Shown here: positions 18,259-26,818 of the stretch, one piece after another | Layout: every line of letters begins with the position of its first letter | How positions within the stretch are numbered: the stretch's first letter is position 1 | NCBI RefSeq assembly: GCF_011039075.1 | Contig: NZ_JAAKEG010000008.1 | Coordinates: forward strand, 33,773 to 97,772 | From: Adlercreutzia sp. ZJ304 | GTDB lineage: Bacteria; Actinomycetota; Coriobacteriia; Coriobacteriales; Eggerthellaceae | Reading direction: 5' to 3' | Length of the DNA: 64,000 bases | Notes under the pieces: model-generated | The model's database searches: none | The model's input: only the letters and a program-made list of their open reading frames with translations | What the model was told of the DNA's origin: nothing | Program-made: the position numbers and the translations under genes

Positions 18259-19386
18259 ATGCAAGCAACGAAGTTTATTGAAGCTCTCTCTGATGTGGGA
18301 GTTAGATTCTACACTGGTGTACCTGATTCTTATTTATACGAGTTTTGCGCTGAATTACAAACATATTGCAACCACAATAGCAACGTAGTTGCCGCCAATG
18401 AGGGAAACGCTATTGGCATTGCGGTGGGTCACTATTTAGCAACAGGCGAAGTGCCACTTGTATATATGCAAAACTCTGGACTTGGAAATGCTATCAATCC
18501 GCTTGTTTCTCTTGCATGTCGTGAAATGCTCGGTATTCCGATAATATTACTTATTGGTTGGAGAGGTGATCCGTGGCATTTGGACCATGTGCAGCATAAG
18601 CTACAAGGGGAAATCACCCCATCTTTACTTAGTGATATAGGAATTCCGTATATAGTACTTAATGATGAACAATCTGAGACTTTTTATGCTGTAACTCAAA
18701 TGGTGTCAAAAGCACGCGATGAAAACATGCCAGTCGCTATTCTTGTGCCGAAGGACATATTCAGCGGTCTTAAAAGTTCTATTATCGGCAAGAAGCTGCT
18801 CTTAAGTAGAGAAGAAGCTATAGAAGTTGTTCTCGATTCAGCTCCTGCTGATAGCCTCTATTCGGCTACTACAGGTCGCGCTGCAAGGGAGCTTTATTAT
18901 TTGAGAGAGGCTCGAGGAGAGAATCATTCTTGCGATTATTTGAATGTTGGCTCAATGGGACATGCGTCTTCGATCGCTTTAGGAATAGCTCTGGCTGTAC
19001 CAGACAGACAGGTTATATGTCTTGATGGAGATGCTGCAGCGATTATGCATATGGGTGCTTTTACTATGCCCTCGCGATATGAAGCTCCCAATTTTCTTCA
19101 TATAGTACTTAATAATGGTATGCATGAGTCAGTTGGTGGTCGACCATCAGCTGGACAAGATATTGATCTAACGACGATTGCAGCAGCATGCGGCTATGAG
19201 ACTGTTGGCGGTCCTGTTTTTTGCACCGATGATATTTCTTGGGCTGCTGAAGAACTATGCAAGAAGAATAATGCTGCATTTCTCGATGTTTATATTCGTC
19301 CTGGAATTCGATCCGATATTCCGGGACTTGAGATTAACCCTACAGATATGAAGAGCTGTTTGATGCGAGAGCTTAGATCTGATTAA
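18259..19386 (+). CDS. phosphonopyruvate decarboxylase-like ThDP enzyme
   Basis: Thiamine-diphosphate enzyme of 375 residues close to phosphonopyruvate and sulfopyruvate decarboxylases. The N-terminal Pyr domain has TGVPDSYLYEFC, VAANEGNAIGIAVGHYLATG with the conserved Glu, and YMQNSGLGNAINPL. The C-terminal PP domain carries VICLDGDAAAIMHMG and NNGMHESVGG for ThDP/Mg binding. It would decarboxylate a 2-oxoacid to an aldehyde. No PEP mutase gene, the usual source of phosphonopyruvate, is visible in the window, so the substrate may differ or be made elsewhere. Confidence 0.85.
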   Translation: MQATKFIEALSDVGVRFYTGVPDSYLYEFCAELQTYCNHNSNVVAANEGNAIGIAVGHYLATGEVPLVYMQNSGLGNAINPLVSLACREMLGIPIILLIGWRGDPWHLDHVQHKLQGEITPSLLSDIGIPYIVLNDEQSETFYAVTQMVSKARDENMPVAILVPKDIFSGLKSSIIGKKLLLSREEAIEVVLDSAPADSLYSATTGRAARELYYLREARGENHSCDYLNVGSMGHASSIALGIALAVPDRQVICLDGDAAAIMHMGAFTMPSRYEAPNFLHIVLNNGMHESVGGRPSAGQDIDLTTIAAACGYETVGGPVFCTDDISWAAEELCKKNNAAFLDVYIRPGIRSDIPGLEINPTDMKSCLMRELRSD

Positions 19387-19446
19387 AACTACAACGATGG
19401 ATTTTATTATTTGCAACTTGAAAATCAAAGATTGAAGGGGTCTTGG

Positions 19447-20352
19447 ATGACAACTATGGATGAGACAAGGGACTTTCTGGGAAGCATTGGTTTACCCAAA
19501 GGTGATGCATATGACTTACCGGTTTCTCAGAAGAGGTTTACCGATGGAGCACAGTATCGATTTGAAGTGCCTGGCATTCAAGGTCCAGCCGCTATGCGAG
19601 CACTGCTAGAAAAACTTCATGAATATGAAATTGATATACATCGCGTTACGCAGACTAAGGGAATTATGTCGCTACTTGATAGCGAAATTGAGCAGATGGT
19701 TTCTCTTGCTTCCAAGTATCGCACTCAATTAATTCTTGCTATTGGTCCGCGAGCAACAACGGACACTTCTGCTTCGGCTAAGACCGAAGAGGGCAAGAGA
19801 ATTGGCTATCGTTTGCGCGGTCAAGAACAGATTGTGCGAGCAATTGAAGAAGTTAAACGTGCTGCTAAATTTGGAGTTCGTGGTTTTCTTGTCTATGACG
19901 AGGGCTGTCTGTGGGTACTAAATGAAGCGCGCAAGGTTGGAGAGATTCCGATAGATTGTCACTTTAAGATGTCAGCGCATGCTGGAATATCTAATCCTTG
20001 CTCTGCAAAGTTGTTTGAATCCATAGGGCTTGATAGCATTAATCCGGTGCGCGATATACAGCTTCAAATGCTTGCAGCGATACGTCAAGCAGTCAACATT
20101 CCTATTGACATTCATACTGAAAATCCGACTTCTTCTGGTGGTTTTATTCGTCATTACGAGGTTCCTGAAATGATTCGTGTGGCAGCTCCTGTTTACCTCA
20201 AAACTGGCGGGAGTGTTGCTGGCACACATAGCTGGGATACAACAGTTGAACAGGCTTGTCAGCGTGCAAAACAGGTTGCACTTGTGAAGCGCATTATTGA
20301 TGAGTACTACCCTGAGGCGATTGCTTCACCTGCAGGTTCGATCGGTTGGTAA
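19447..20352 (+). CDS. predicted TIM-barrel-like enzyme of unknown function
   Basis: A protein of about 301 residues that I do not recognise with certainty. Alternating strand-like stretches (LILAIGP, GVRGFLVYDEG, IPIDCHFKMSAHAG, IPIDIHTENPTSSGG, VYLKTGGS) suggest a beta/alpha barrel with acidic and histidine residues on the C-terminal ends, as in aldolase- or peptidase-U32-like folds. The cysteine signature of U32 peptidases is absent. ATG 19447 is chosen over an upstream TTG at 19411 because AGGGG lies six bases before it. It sits between the decarboxylase and the C-C lyase and is likely part of the same pathway. Confidence 0.6.
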   Translation: MTTMDETRDFLGSIGLPKGDAYDLPVSQKRFTDGAQYRFEVPGIQGPAAMRALLEKLHEYEIDIHRVTQTKGIMSLLDSEIEQMVSLASKYRTQLILAIGPRATTDTSASAKTEEGKRIGYRLRGQEQIVRAIEEVKRAAKFGVRGFLVYDEGCLWVLNEARKVGEIPIDCHFKMSAHAGISNPCSAKLFESIGLDSINPVRDIQLQMLAAIRQAVNIPIDIHTENPTSSGGFIRHYEVPEMIRVAAPVYLKTGGSVAGTHSWDTTVEQACQRAKQVALVKRIIDEYYPEAIASPAGSIGW

Positions 20353-20374
20353 AGAGCATAGAGGAAAGGATCCT

Positions 20375-21514
20375 ATGAGACATCATCTTTATAACCCCGG
20401 TTTTATGTTCGTTAAGGAACCAATTGAGTTTAATAAGCATACCGATTCTGAGTTGTTACGTTTCTGTCTTGGTGCAACTATGTATATGCCTGGGACACAG
20501 GACTTTGCTGGTAAGATAATTTCTGGCTGGCTGCCTGAACTAACATCTATGGTTCTATGTTTCGAGGATGCGTGTCCTGCGGACAAAGTATATGAAGCTG
20601 AAGCCAATTCGCTTGCGCTGCTTGATATCTTGGTAGATGCAATTGAGGATGGAAGTCTTGATATCGATAGAGTTCCTTTAATATTTTGCCGTGTTCGTTC
20701 GATTGGACAATTTCATCGTTTTGCTCAGCAGCTGACAGTGCGTCAATCAAAGCTTTTGTGCGGGTTTAATTTTCCTAAATTTAATAGCCGCAATGGTGAG
20801 GCATATTTCAACTATCTCAAACAACTCAATGATGAGCTCGGAGAAATTCTCTACGGTATGCCTATTCTTGAGGATTCTAAGGTTGCGTTCAAAGAGAGTC
20901 GCATGGGTGAGCTTATGGCGGTGCGCGAAATCCTAGATGACTATAAAGATATTGTTTTGCAGGTACGAGTTGGTGCTACTGACTTTAGTAGTTGCTTTGG
21001 TGCTCGTCGTGGTGTTGATTATTCTATCTACGATATTCTGACTGTACGAGAAATTTTAAGTGACATTTTAAATGTTTTTAGTCGTAATAACGATTATGTT
21101 GTATCTGGACCTGTATGGGAGTACTTTCGCGCTCCTAAGGAAATGATGTTTGAAGATTTACCTAAAATTGATATCGAAGATAGACTTCTGAGACGTCATC
21201 GTATTTTCAACGAGGAAGTCGACGGTCTATTACGTGAGGTGATTCTCGATAAGGCTAACGGTTTTGTTGGTCGTACGGTTATCCATCCAACCCATATAAG
21301 GTTTGTCAATGCATTACAAGCGGTTACACGTGAGGAATATAACGATGCGATGCAAATACTTAACACAAACAGTGGAGTGGTAAAAAGCACGCAAGCTAAC
21401 AAAATGAATGAAATAGCTCCTCATACTAACTGGGCACGTAAAGTAGCCATGCGCGCAAAAGCATATGGTGTTATTGAAAACGAGAAGAGATACGTTGAGC
21501 TTTTCGGTGTATAA
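20375..21514 (+). CDS. HpcH/HpaI-citrate-lyase-like C-C bond lyase
   Basis: TIM-barrel protein of about 379 residues similar to the citrate lyase beta/HpcH-HpaI superfamily, in particular the longer C-C bond lyase type. Motifs are LGATMYMPGTQDFA, MVLCFEDACPADKVYEAE with the metal-site Glu-Asp, FCRVRSIGQFHRF, and the late GRTVIHPTHIRFVNAL that closes the active site. The enzymes cleave or form C-C bonds in CoA esters or oxoacids. ATG 20375 has AGGAAAGG upstream; the frame is open further back to 20297 inside the previous gene. Confidence 0.8.
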   Translation: MRHHLYNPGFMFVKEPIEFNKHTDSELLRFCLGATMYMPGTQDFAGKIISGWLPELTSMVLCFEDACPADKVYEAEANSLALLDILVDAIEDGSLDIDRVPLIFCRVRSIGQFHRFAQQLTVRQSKLLCGFNFPKFNSRNGEAYFNYLKQLNDELGEILYGMPILEDSKVAFKESRMGELMAVREILDDYKDIVLQVRVGATDFSSCFGARRGVDYSIYDILTVREILSDILNVFSRNNDYVVSGPVWEYFRAPKEMMFEDLPKIDIEDRLLRRHRIFNEEVDGLLREVILDKANGFVGRTVIHPTHIRFVNALQAVTREEYNDAMQILNTNSGVVKSTQANKMNEIAPHTNWARKVAMRAKAYGVIENEKRYVELFGV

Positions 21515-21524
21515 AGGTAATGCG

Positions 21525-22040
21525 ATGCGTGCTGAATATAAACATATTAAATTACCTATTTCGGATGTGTCGGATTTGTTTGTTGGTGATAGGGCTATCT
21601 TTTCAGGACGTGTTATCTGTGGACGTGACGCAGCTCTTCCTAAAGTCTGCGAGTTGATTGATAGCGGAAATATTAATGATATTGGTATAAATTTTGAGGG
21701 TGCCGCCATCTTACATACAGCTGTCAGCGAAGCTGGTATAGGACCAACATCTAGCAATAAGCTTGAAATTGAGGAAAGCTTCGGACCGCTTTGTGATGTA
21801 GGCGTGAGGGTATTTCTAGGTAAGGGTTCTCTTTCAGATACTACAATTGCAAAATTAGAAGAAAGCGGTGCCGTTTATGCTGTTGTTCCTCCAGTTACAG
21901 CGTTGCTTGGGAAAGGCATGACATCAAAGAGAGTGGTTGCATTTTCCAAGCTAGGAATGGAAGCTCTATACGAAATTGAACTTGAAGAATGTCCTGCTGT
22001 TATAGCTGCTGCGCATGGTAAAAGCATATATCAAGGATAG
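21525..22040 (+). CDS. class I fumarase/tartrate dehydratase beta-subunit-like protein
   Basis: A 171-residue protein matching the C-terminal (beta) domain of Fe-S hydro-lyases such as fumarate hydratase class I and L-tartrate dehydratase. It shows GRVICGRDAALPKVCEL, NFEGAAILHTAVSEAG and GPTSSNKLEI, then GMEALYEIELEECPAVIAA. The typical order is alpha then beta; here beta precedes alpha. The start ATG 21525 has AAAGG seven bases upstream. It would hydrate or dehydrate a C4-C5 dicarboxylate together with the next gene product. Confidence 0.85.
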   Translation: MRAEYKHIKLPISDVSDLFVGDRAIFSGRVICGRDAALPKVCELIDSGNINDIGINFEGAAILHTAVSEAGIGPTSSNKLEIEESFGPLCDVGVRVFLGKGSLSDTTIAKLEESGAVYAVVPPVTALLGKGMTSKRVVAFSKLGMEALYEIELEECPAVIAAAHGKSIYQG

Positions 22041-22042
22041 CA

Positions 22043-22900
22043 ATGGATTGTCAAAAACTTATAGTTGATAAAGTTGCCAGTTGTTTGATTGAAGCTAGTT
22101 CCGCTTATCCTAATGATAAGAAACATGCTTATATGAGGGCTATTGAATGCGAGAAGAACGAAACGGCTAAATGGCTACTAGAGATTATGCTTGCTAACGG
22201 AGAGGCTGCAGAACAAAATTCGAGTCCTTTGTGTGACGATACCGGCATTCCTCATATTTTGCTTGAGGTTGGGCCTAGTAAGATTGTCAATGGCGAAATT
22301 CTAAAGGCAATCGAATTAGGTGTTGCAGAGGGCTTACGCAGGCTTCCTGGGAGACCTATGGCTGTAAAGGGGGATGGCGAGGATCGTTTGGGACAGACTT
22401 TGGGTATGTATGACGATCCTGCCATGCTAGATATCGCTCCTGTTGCTATACGAAGAATCAACGAGGATATTTTTCGAATTCATGTTTTGATGCTTGGCGG
22501 TGGACCTGCTATACGGGGAAGAAGCTACCGTATATTTCACCGACACGATGCTTCTAATATTGAGAATCAGATTATTGAATGGGCTAAAGAGGCTTGTCTT
22601 CAACTGGGTTGTTCTCCTTGTACCTTAGCTATCGGCATTGGTCGTTCGCACTATGAGGCAGTAAATCTAATGCTTCAGGCTCAGGTAGATGGGAGATATG
22701 GTAATCAATCTGAGATGGAACAGCGCATATCGGATGCTGTTAATGCAAGTGGTATAGGACCTATGGGTATAGGTGGCTCAACAACTGTTCTAGGCACTTT
22801 TCTAAAAATTGGACCTGCTCGGGCGAGTGGTGTGCGCATTGTTTGCTTGCGACCGTGTTGCTGCTTTGAACCAAGGCATGCAAGTGTTGTTATCGACTAA
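22043..22900 (+). CDS. class I fumarase/tartrate dehydratase alpha-subunit-like protein
   Basis: Fe-S hydro-lyase alpha subunit of 285 residues. The three cluster cysteines are visible in SPLCDDTGIP, GCSPCTLAIGIG and the C-terminal region RIVCLRPCCCFEPRHAS. GPMGIGGSTTVLGTFLKIGPA is the usual substrate-loop signature. It begins two bases after the beta-subunit stop. It closes the acid-metabolism run of EPS locus 1; an insertion-sequence end begins 41 bases after its stop. Reverse subunit order and location in an EPS locus argue against a housekeeping fumarase. Confidence 0.85.
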   Translation: MDCQKLIVDKVASCLIEASSAYPNDKKHAYMRAIECEKNETAKWLLEIMLANGEAAEQNSSPLCDDTGIPHILLEVGPSKIVNGEILKAIELGVAEGLRRLPGRPMAVKGDGEDRLGQTLGMYDDPAMLDIAPVAIRRINEDIFRIHVLMLGGGPAIRGRSYRIFHRHDASNIENQIIEWAKEACLQLGCSPCTLAIGIGRSHYEAVNLMLQAQVDGRYGNQSEMEQRISDAVNASGIGPMGIGGSTTVLGTFLKIGPARASGVRIVCLRPCCCFEPRHASVVID

Positions 22901-22941
22901 AATAGTGAGAGGACTACAATGTGCGGTTTGCTGGCCTTTCC

Positions 22942-23090
22942 GGGCAAGTCTTAAAACGTATGGGATAAATAGCCAAATCCTATGTCTGAACAGGTTAAAT
23001 AAAGAAAATCTAACCTTAAGTCTACGCCCGGGACAAAATTAGGGCACACTAAATTAAGCCCTCTTCAGAGTAGCTTTAAAAAGTCGCTTT
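22942..23090 (+). mobile_element. solo ISL3-type element end
   Basis: About 150 bases align with the left end of the ISL3 relic at 60366-60515. It starts GGGCAAGTCTTAAAAC, three mismatches from that element's terminal repeat over the first 22 bases, and shares GTCTGAACAGG and AAAGAAAATCTAACCT. No second terminal repeat or transposase is nearby. It marks the right border of EPS locus 1. Confidence 0.65.
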
Positions 23091-23109
23091 TAGTCAGTCG
23101 GAATAACTT

Positions 23110-23130
23110 ATATACTATTCTATAGTATAT
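23110..23130 (+). promoter_or_regulatory. palindromic operator/promoter of the toxin-antitoxin pair
   Basis: Perfect 8-bp arms ATATACTA and TAGTATAT are separated by 5 bases, 22 bases upstream of the antitoxin start. The arms contain -10-like hexamers TATACT and TATAGT. Phd/YefM-type antitoxins usually repress at such palindromes, so this is the probable autoregulatory site. The ribosome site AAAGGA follows at 23140-23145. Confidence 0.6.
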
Positions 23131-23151
23131 TTTCTTCCGAAAGGATGCTGT

Positions 23152-23448
23152 ATGACGGTGACAATGGAGCCTATTTTCCCAATCTCTGCGCTACAAAAGA
23201 AACAAGGAGAGATAAAAAAAGCCGCTCAGTCAAATATTGTACGTATAACCGAAAACGGTGTTGGGGCTTACGTGTTTTGTACTGAGGATATGTTTCAAGA
23301 GAAGCTTAACGAGGCTGCAGAAAGTGCGGTATATGAGGCTTGTATGGCATCTGCTATTGAACGGGGACGCGCAGATATTGCTGCTGGGCGATATGTAAAA
23401 GGTATCGAGGCGGCATATGAAGAAGTCAAGAGGCGTACAGATGCCTGA
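23152..23448 (+). CDS. Phd/YefM-like antitoxin
   Basis: A 98-residue protein with the N-terminal beta-alpha pattern of Phd/YefM antitoxins (FPISALQKKQGEIKKAAQSNIVRITENGVGAYVFCTEDMF). A helical, charged C-terminal tail would wrap the toxin. Its last 8 bases overlap a RelE/ParE-like toxin gene, the common arrangement of type II modules. It likely represses its own promoter at the palindrome just upstream. Confidence 0.82.
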   Translation: MTVTMEPIFPISALQKKQGEIKKAAQSNIVRITENGVGAYVFCTEDMFQEKLNEAAESAVYEACMASAIERGRADIAAGRYVKGIEAAYEEVKRRTDA

Positions 23449-23710
23449 AATTCTTTTTACTGAAGGTTTCTTAAATGACGTTGCACAAGTACTTCTTGCC
23501 AGCAAGCGCAAAGAGATCATGGATGCTATTTCTTTATTGTCCGATATGCCCGAGATCGGTTCTGGTATAGTGCCTCAATCAATTCGCAGGAAATATGGCA
23601 AAACTGTACGCAAGCTGGTCATTGCGCCTTTTGATGTCATCTATGAATATCATGCAGAACGCAATGAAGTCCATATTCTTGCGCTTATTCACCAAAGGAT
23701 GGCGCAATAG
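23441..23710 (+). CDS. RelE/ParE-superfamily toxin
   Basis: A small basic protein of 89 residues. It shows helical ILFTEGFLNDVAQVLLASKRKEI and LLSDMPEIGSG, then the strands SIRRKYGKTVRKLVIAPFDVIYEYHAERNEVHILALIH, the core of the RelE/ParE fold with conserved Arg residues. Members cut mRNA on the ribosome or inhibit gyrase; which one cannot be told. ATG 23441 overlaps the antitoxin stop by 8 bases. Confidence 0.82.
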   Translation: MPEILFTEGFLNDVAQVLLASKRKEIMDAISLLSDMPEIGSGIVPQSIRRKYGKTVRKLVIAPFDVIYEYHAERNEVHILALIHQRMAQ

Positions 23711-23782
23711 AAATGGCATAGTTGCTTAGTGTGCACTTTGCATTAAAATTAGTGTAATGTTTGAATACGACTAGGAGTTTCA

Positions 23783-23902
23783 ATGGATATCTTTGAGTTC
23801 TTGGCTCAGCCTTGGGTAGTCGGAATTATTATTGCAATAATAGTTATTCTTGTCGTTGTTTTTGTAGGCAAGGGTTTCTTCGATGAAATGAAGAAGAAAT
23901 AA
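23783..23902 (+). CDS. 39-residue single-helix membrane peptide
   Basis: A short frame with AGGAG five bases upstream of ATG 23783. The product starts [14 protein letters not shown], has one strongly hydrophobic helix (about residues 11-29, rich in Ile and Val), and ends with the charged tail FFDEMKKK. It lies 38 bases upstream of the sortase gene on the same strand and may be cotranscribed. I do not recognise the family. The strong ribosome site and clear topology make it a plausible gene; a role with the sortase is only a suggestion from position. Confidence 0.6.
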   Translation: MDIFEFLAQPWVVGIIIAIIVILVVVFVGKGFFDEMKKK

Positions 23903-23940
23903 CTTAAAACCGGCGCACAGGCAAAAGGCACAAGGAAGGT

Positions 23941-24966
23941 ATGACCTACAGTTTCGGACCCAAACTGAACGGGCGGGCGGGTACGCAAGTCTCGCATGGT
24001 TCAGTTCAACCGAATATGTATCAGCATGGTAATTTGCAGGGCAACCGTGCGCAAATGCAGCCTCCAATGCAGCCCAATTCTCAGAAGCCAAGCAAAAAGC
24101 AAAAGCGCAAAGGCGGGGCTTGGCGCGTAGTATTTATATTGGCTATAGTGGTTCTGGCGTGTGCGCTAGGCGGCTTGGGCTGGTTACTTTTCACGTATTG
24201 GAACGGGCAAAACGAATACACCAAACTCAGCGACGAGAATTTCACCATAAACGACAACAGCGGAGTTACAACTCTTGGAAGCTTCGATGTAGACTGGGAT
24301 GCGTTGCGCGCAATTAACCCCGATGTGGTGGGATGGGTTTATGTGCCCGGCACAAATATTAGCTACCCAATTTGCTGGCGCGAAAACGATGACAAATATT
24401 ATTTAAAGCACAACTTTGGTCAAAATTCTGTTGGCGATTTTGGCGCTGAATACGGCTGTATAATGCTAGCTGGCGTAAATTCGCCCGATTGGACCGACCA
24501 AGTAAACGTAATATACGGACACCATATGGCTAACGGCACAATGTTTGCCACTTTGGGCGATTTTGCTTGGAACGATGAACTGTTCAACCAGCTACGCACA
24601 TTTTACGTATTAACCCCGGAAGGGAACTTCCGAACTACATCGTTTGCCGTCGATAAAGTGCCGGGGTCATCAACCGATATTGTCATTCCCGACTTTGATT
24701 CTATGCAAGACTTTCACGATTATGTGCAAAAGCGCATAGACACCTCTACTGTAAATCCCGATCCGCCGGCGCCGCCGGTAGACGACATTAAGCAAGTATT
24801 TGCATTTTCTACATGCAGCTATCCAGATGTAAACTATCGCATAGTAACGTTTTGTTCAGTGGACGAATTTTTGCCAGCCGGAAGTACGGTTTCGCAAGGA
24901 AATTCGCTAGTTGATCAAGGCGATATTGAAAGCGTAGAAGGTGCGATAGCTGAAAGGCTTTTATGA
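23941..24966 (+). CDS. srtB: class B sortase
   Basis: Membrane-anchored transpeptidase of 341 residues that links surface proteins to the cell wall. There is a long cytoplasmic N-terminus rich in Gln, Asn and Lys (1-60) and one membrane helix near 61-85. The sortase domain includes INPDVVGWVYVPGTNISYPI, catalytic His in YGHHM (about 194), catalytic Cys in TCSY (292) and Arg in NYRIVTFC (300). The spacing and GWVYVPGT motif fit class B. The extended N-terminal tail is unusual. The stop overlaps the purF start by 4 bases, coupling it to purine synthesis. Confidence 0.9.
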   Translation: MTYSFGPKLNGRAGTQVSHGSVQPNMYQHGNLQGNRAQMQPPMQPNSQKPSKKQKRKGGAWRVVFILAIVVLACALGGLGWLLFTYWNGQNEYTKLSDENFTINDNSGVTTLGSFDVDWDALRAINPDVVGWVYVPGTNISYPICWRENDDKYYLKHNFGQNSVGDFGAEYGCIMLAGVNSPDWTDQVNVIYGHHMANGTMFATLGDFAWNDELFNQLRTFYVLTPEGNFRTTSFAVDKVPGSSTDIVIPDFDSMQDFHDYVQKRIDTSTVNPDPPAPPVDDIKQVFAFSTCSYPDVNYRIVTFCSVDEFLPAGSTVSQGNSLVDQGDIESVEGAIAERLL

Positions 24967-26441
24967 GCGACTGGATAGAGTGTGGGGAACACCCCGATCA
25001 TCCTCAGGAAGAATGCGGAATTTTTGGAGTATATGCGCCCGGAAGCGATGTGGCGCGAATGACGGGTTTTGGTTTGCAGGCGCTGCAGCATCGCGGACAG
25101 GAAAGCGCGGGCATTGCTGTGGGCGACGGTTACACCGTCACCGTAGAGAAAGATCTTGGGCTTGTAACTCAGGTATTCAATGAAGCTGCGCTTGCCAGCC
25201 TTACGGGCGATGTTGCGATAGGTCACGTGCGTTATTCCACCAGCGGTAGCAAAGCGGTATGGGAAGCCGCGCAGCCGCATATGTCAGCTATAGATGAAGT
25301 GCTGTTTGCGTTGGCGCACAACGGCACACTTACTAATACAAACAGCATGCGTGCGCAGCTAATAGATCAGGGCGTACAACTGCGATCTTCTACCGATTCT
25401 GAGGTAGCCGCAAAGGCAATAGGTTTGGTTACACGAAAGACGCATCATCTGCGCGACGGTATTACAAGCGCTATGAATTTGATGGCGGGCGCATACGCAA
25501 TGGTCATATGTACGGCTGATGCTCTTTATGCTTTTCGCGATCCGCACGGCATAAGACCGCTGTGCATGGGAAAGTTGGCTAATAACCGCGGATGGGTGGT
25601 TTCATCTGAAACTTGCGGTTTGGATATAGTTGGCGCTCAGTATGTGCGCGATATAAATCCCGGTGAAATAGTCAGGATTGGGCAAGACGGTGTGGCATCT
25701 GTACAGGCAGTTCCTTCTAAAAAGCCAGCAGCTTGCATCTTTGAATACGTATATTTTGCGCGACCCGATAGCGTAATAGATGGGCAAAGTGTTTATAAGG
25801 CGCGTCGCAATACGGGGCGCATTTTGGCGCGCGAAGCTCCGGCTGATGCCGATTTGGTGCTAGGGGTGCCAGACAGCGGGGTACCTGCGGCGCTTGGTTT
25901 TTCAGCTGAGAGCGGCATAGAATACACCGACGGCATAGTGAAAAATCGTTATGTTGGGCGCACTTTCATACAGCCTACTCAGGAAATGCGACAGTTGGGT
26001 ATTCGGTTGAAGTTGAATCCGCTTTCAAATGTAATAGCTGGCAAGCGGCTGGTGGTTATTGACGATAGCATAGTGCGCGGCAATACAAGCAAGAAGCTGG
26101 TGCAAATGCTCCGAGATGCTGGTGCAACAGAGGTGCATTTGCGCATAACTAGTCCAGAAGTTATGTGGCCATGCTTCTATGGTATAGATACTGATACGCG
26201 CGATCAGCTTATAGCGGCAAATATGTCGCTTGAGCAAATGAATGAATGGATTGGGTCTGACTCTTTGGCGTTTTTGTCGCTGGATGGATTGCGCGAGGCT
26301 GTAAGCGATGCGCATACTCAGGGGTTCTGCGATGCGTGCTTCACGGGCGATTATCCGGTTGCTATTCCTGAAGATGTGGCACAACTTAGCTTTTTCACTA
26401 AACATGATTTCGATAAGGTTTTTTCAAAAGAAGGCGAATAA
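24963..26441 (+). CDS. purF: amidophosphoribosyltransferase
   Basis: First committed enzyme of purine synthesis, making phosphoribosylamine from PRPP and glutamine. The 492 residues fit. A short propeptide precedes catalytic Cys18 (ECGIFGVYA). The glutaminase domain has GHVRYSTSGS and AHNGTLTN. The phosphoribosyltransferase domain has LGVPDSGVPAAL, the PRPP motif VVIDDSIVRGNTSKKL and, later, cysteine-containing CDACFTGDYP, which can bind Fe-S in related enzymes. It starts inside the sortase stop (ATGA). The other pur genes resume at 28223 after IS debris and a membrane protein. Confidence 0.96.
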   Translation: MSDWIECGEHPDHPQEECGIFGVYAPGSDVARMTGFGLQALQHRGQESAGIAVGDGYTVTVEKDLGLVTQVFNEAALASLTGDVAIGHVRYSTSGSKAVWEAAQPHMSAIDEVLFALAHNGTLTNTNSMRAQLIDQGVQLRSSTDSEVAAKAIGLVTRKTHHLRDGITSAMNLMAGAYAMVICTADALYAFRDPHGIRPLCMGKLANNRGWVVSSETCGLDIVGAQYVRDINPGEIVRIGQDGVASVQAVPSKKPAACIFEYVYFARPDSVIDGQSVYKARRNTGRILAREAPADADLVLGVPDSGVPAALGFSAESGIEYTDGIVKNRYVGRTFIQPTQEMRQLGIRLKLNPLSNVIAGKRLVVIDDSIVRGNTSKKLVQMLRDAGATEVHLRITSPEVMWPCFYGIDTDTRDQLIAANMSLEQMNEWIGSDSLAFLSLDGLREAVSDAHTQGFCDACFTGDYPVAIPEDVAQLSFFTKHDFDKVFSKEGE

Positions 26442-26616
26442 TGATGTATACTTCGAGCGTTGCAAGGCTTTGACTGTTCAGCCTATGAACACGCATGCTG
26501 ATGAAAAGGGGGCTTCGGCAATATGCGCGCGAAAGGCTAGGATGCGTCGCGAAGAGCGAAGGCGCGGGACATCTTCGTCTGCAGCGGCTGCACCTCATCA
26601 GGGGATGATGCAGCAA

Positions 26617-26653
26617 AATCGCCCGACCATTCTTATAGAACGGTCGGGCGATT
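26617..26653 (+). terminator. hairpin, probable terminator after purF
   Basis: Twelve-base perfect arms AATCGCCCGACC and GGTCGGGCGATT are separated by 13 bases and followed by CTCTTTC, a weak U-rich tail. It is 175 bases after the purF stop with no supported gene between them. Confidence 0.6.
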
Positions 26654-26818
26654 CTCTTTCGGCGGCAGTTATTTCATGCCGCTGTATTAGCTAACAAATA
26701 ATTCAGGCATATAGGCAGAAAAGCGTGTCTGTTTTAGTAGATTGCATATGGATAGGGCGCGCTGTTTTGGAACTCTGACCAAACCAGAACGTGTGTTGCC
26801 TTCGTCACTTTTTAGGCG

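Noticed and set aside
22043..22900. housekeeping fumarase
   Set aside because: Subunit order is reversed, the genes sit in an EPS locus in a run with C-C lyase and PrpD genes, and the C-terminal Cys-rich end is unusual, so a specialised hydro-lyase is more likely.
26441..26694. possible small Arg/Ala-rich gene after purF
   Set aside because: The frame overlaps purF, lacks a ribosome site and runs through the terminator hairpin at 26617-26653.
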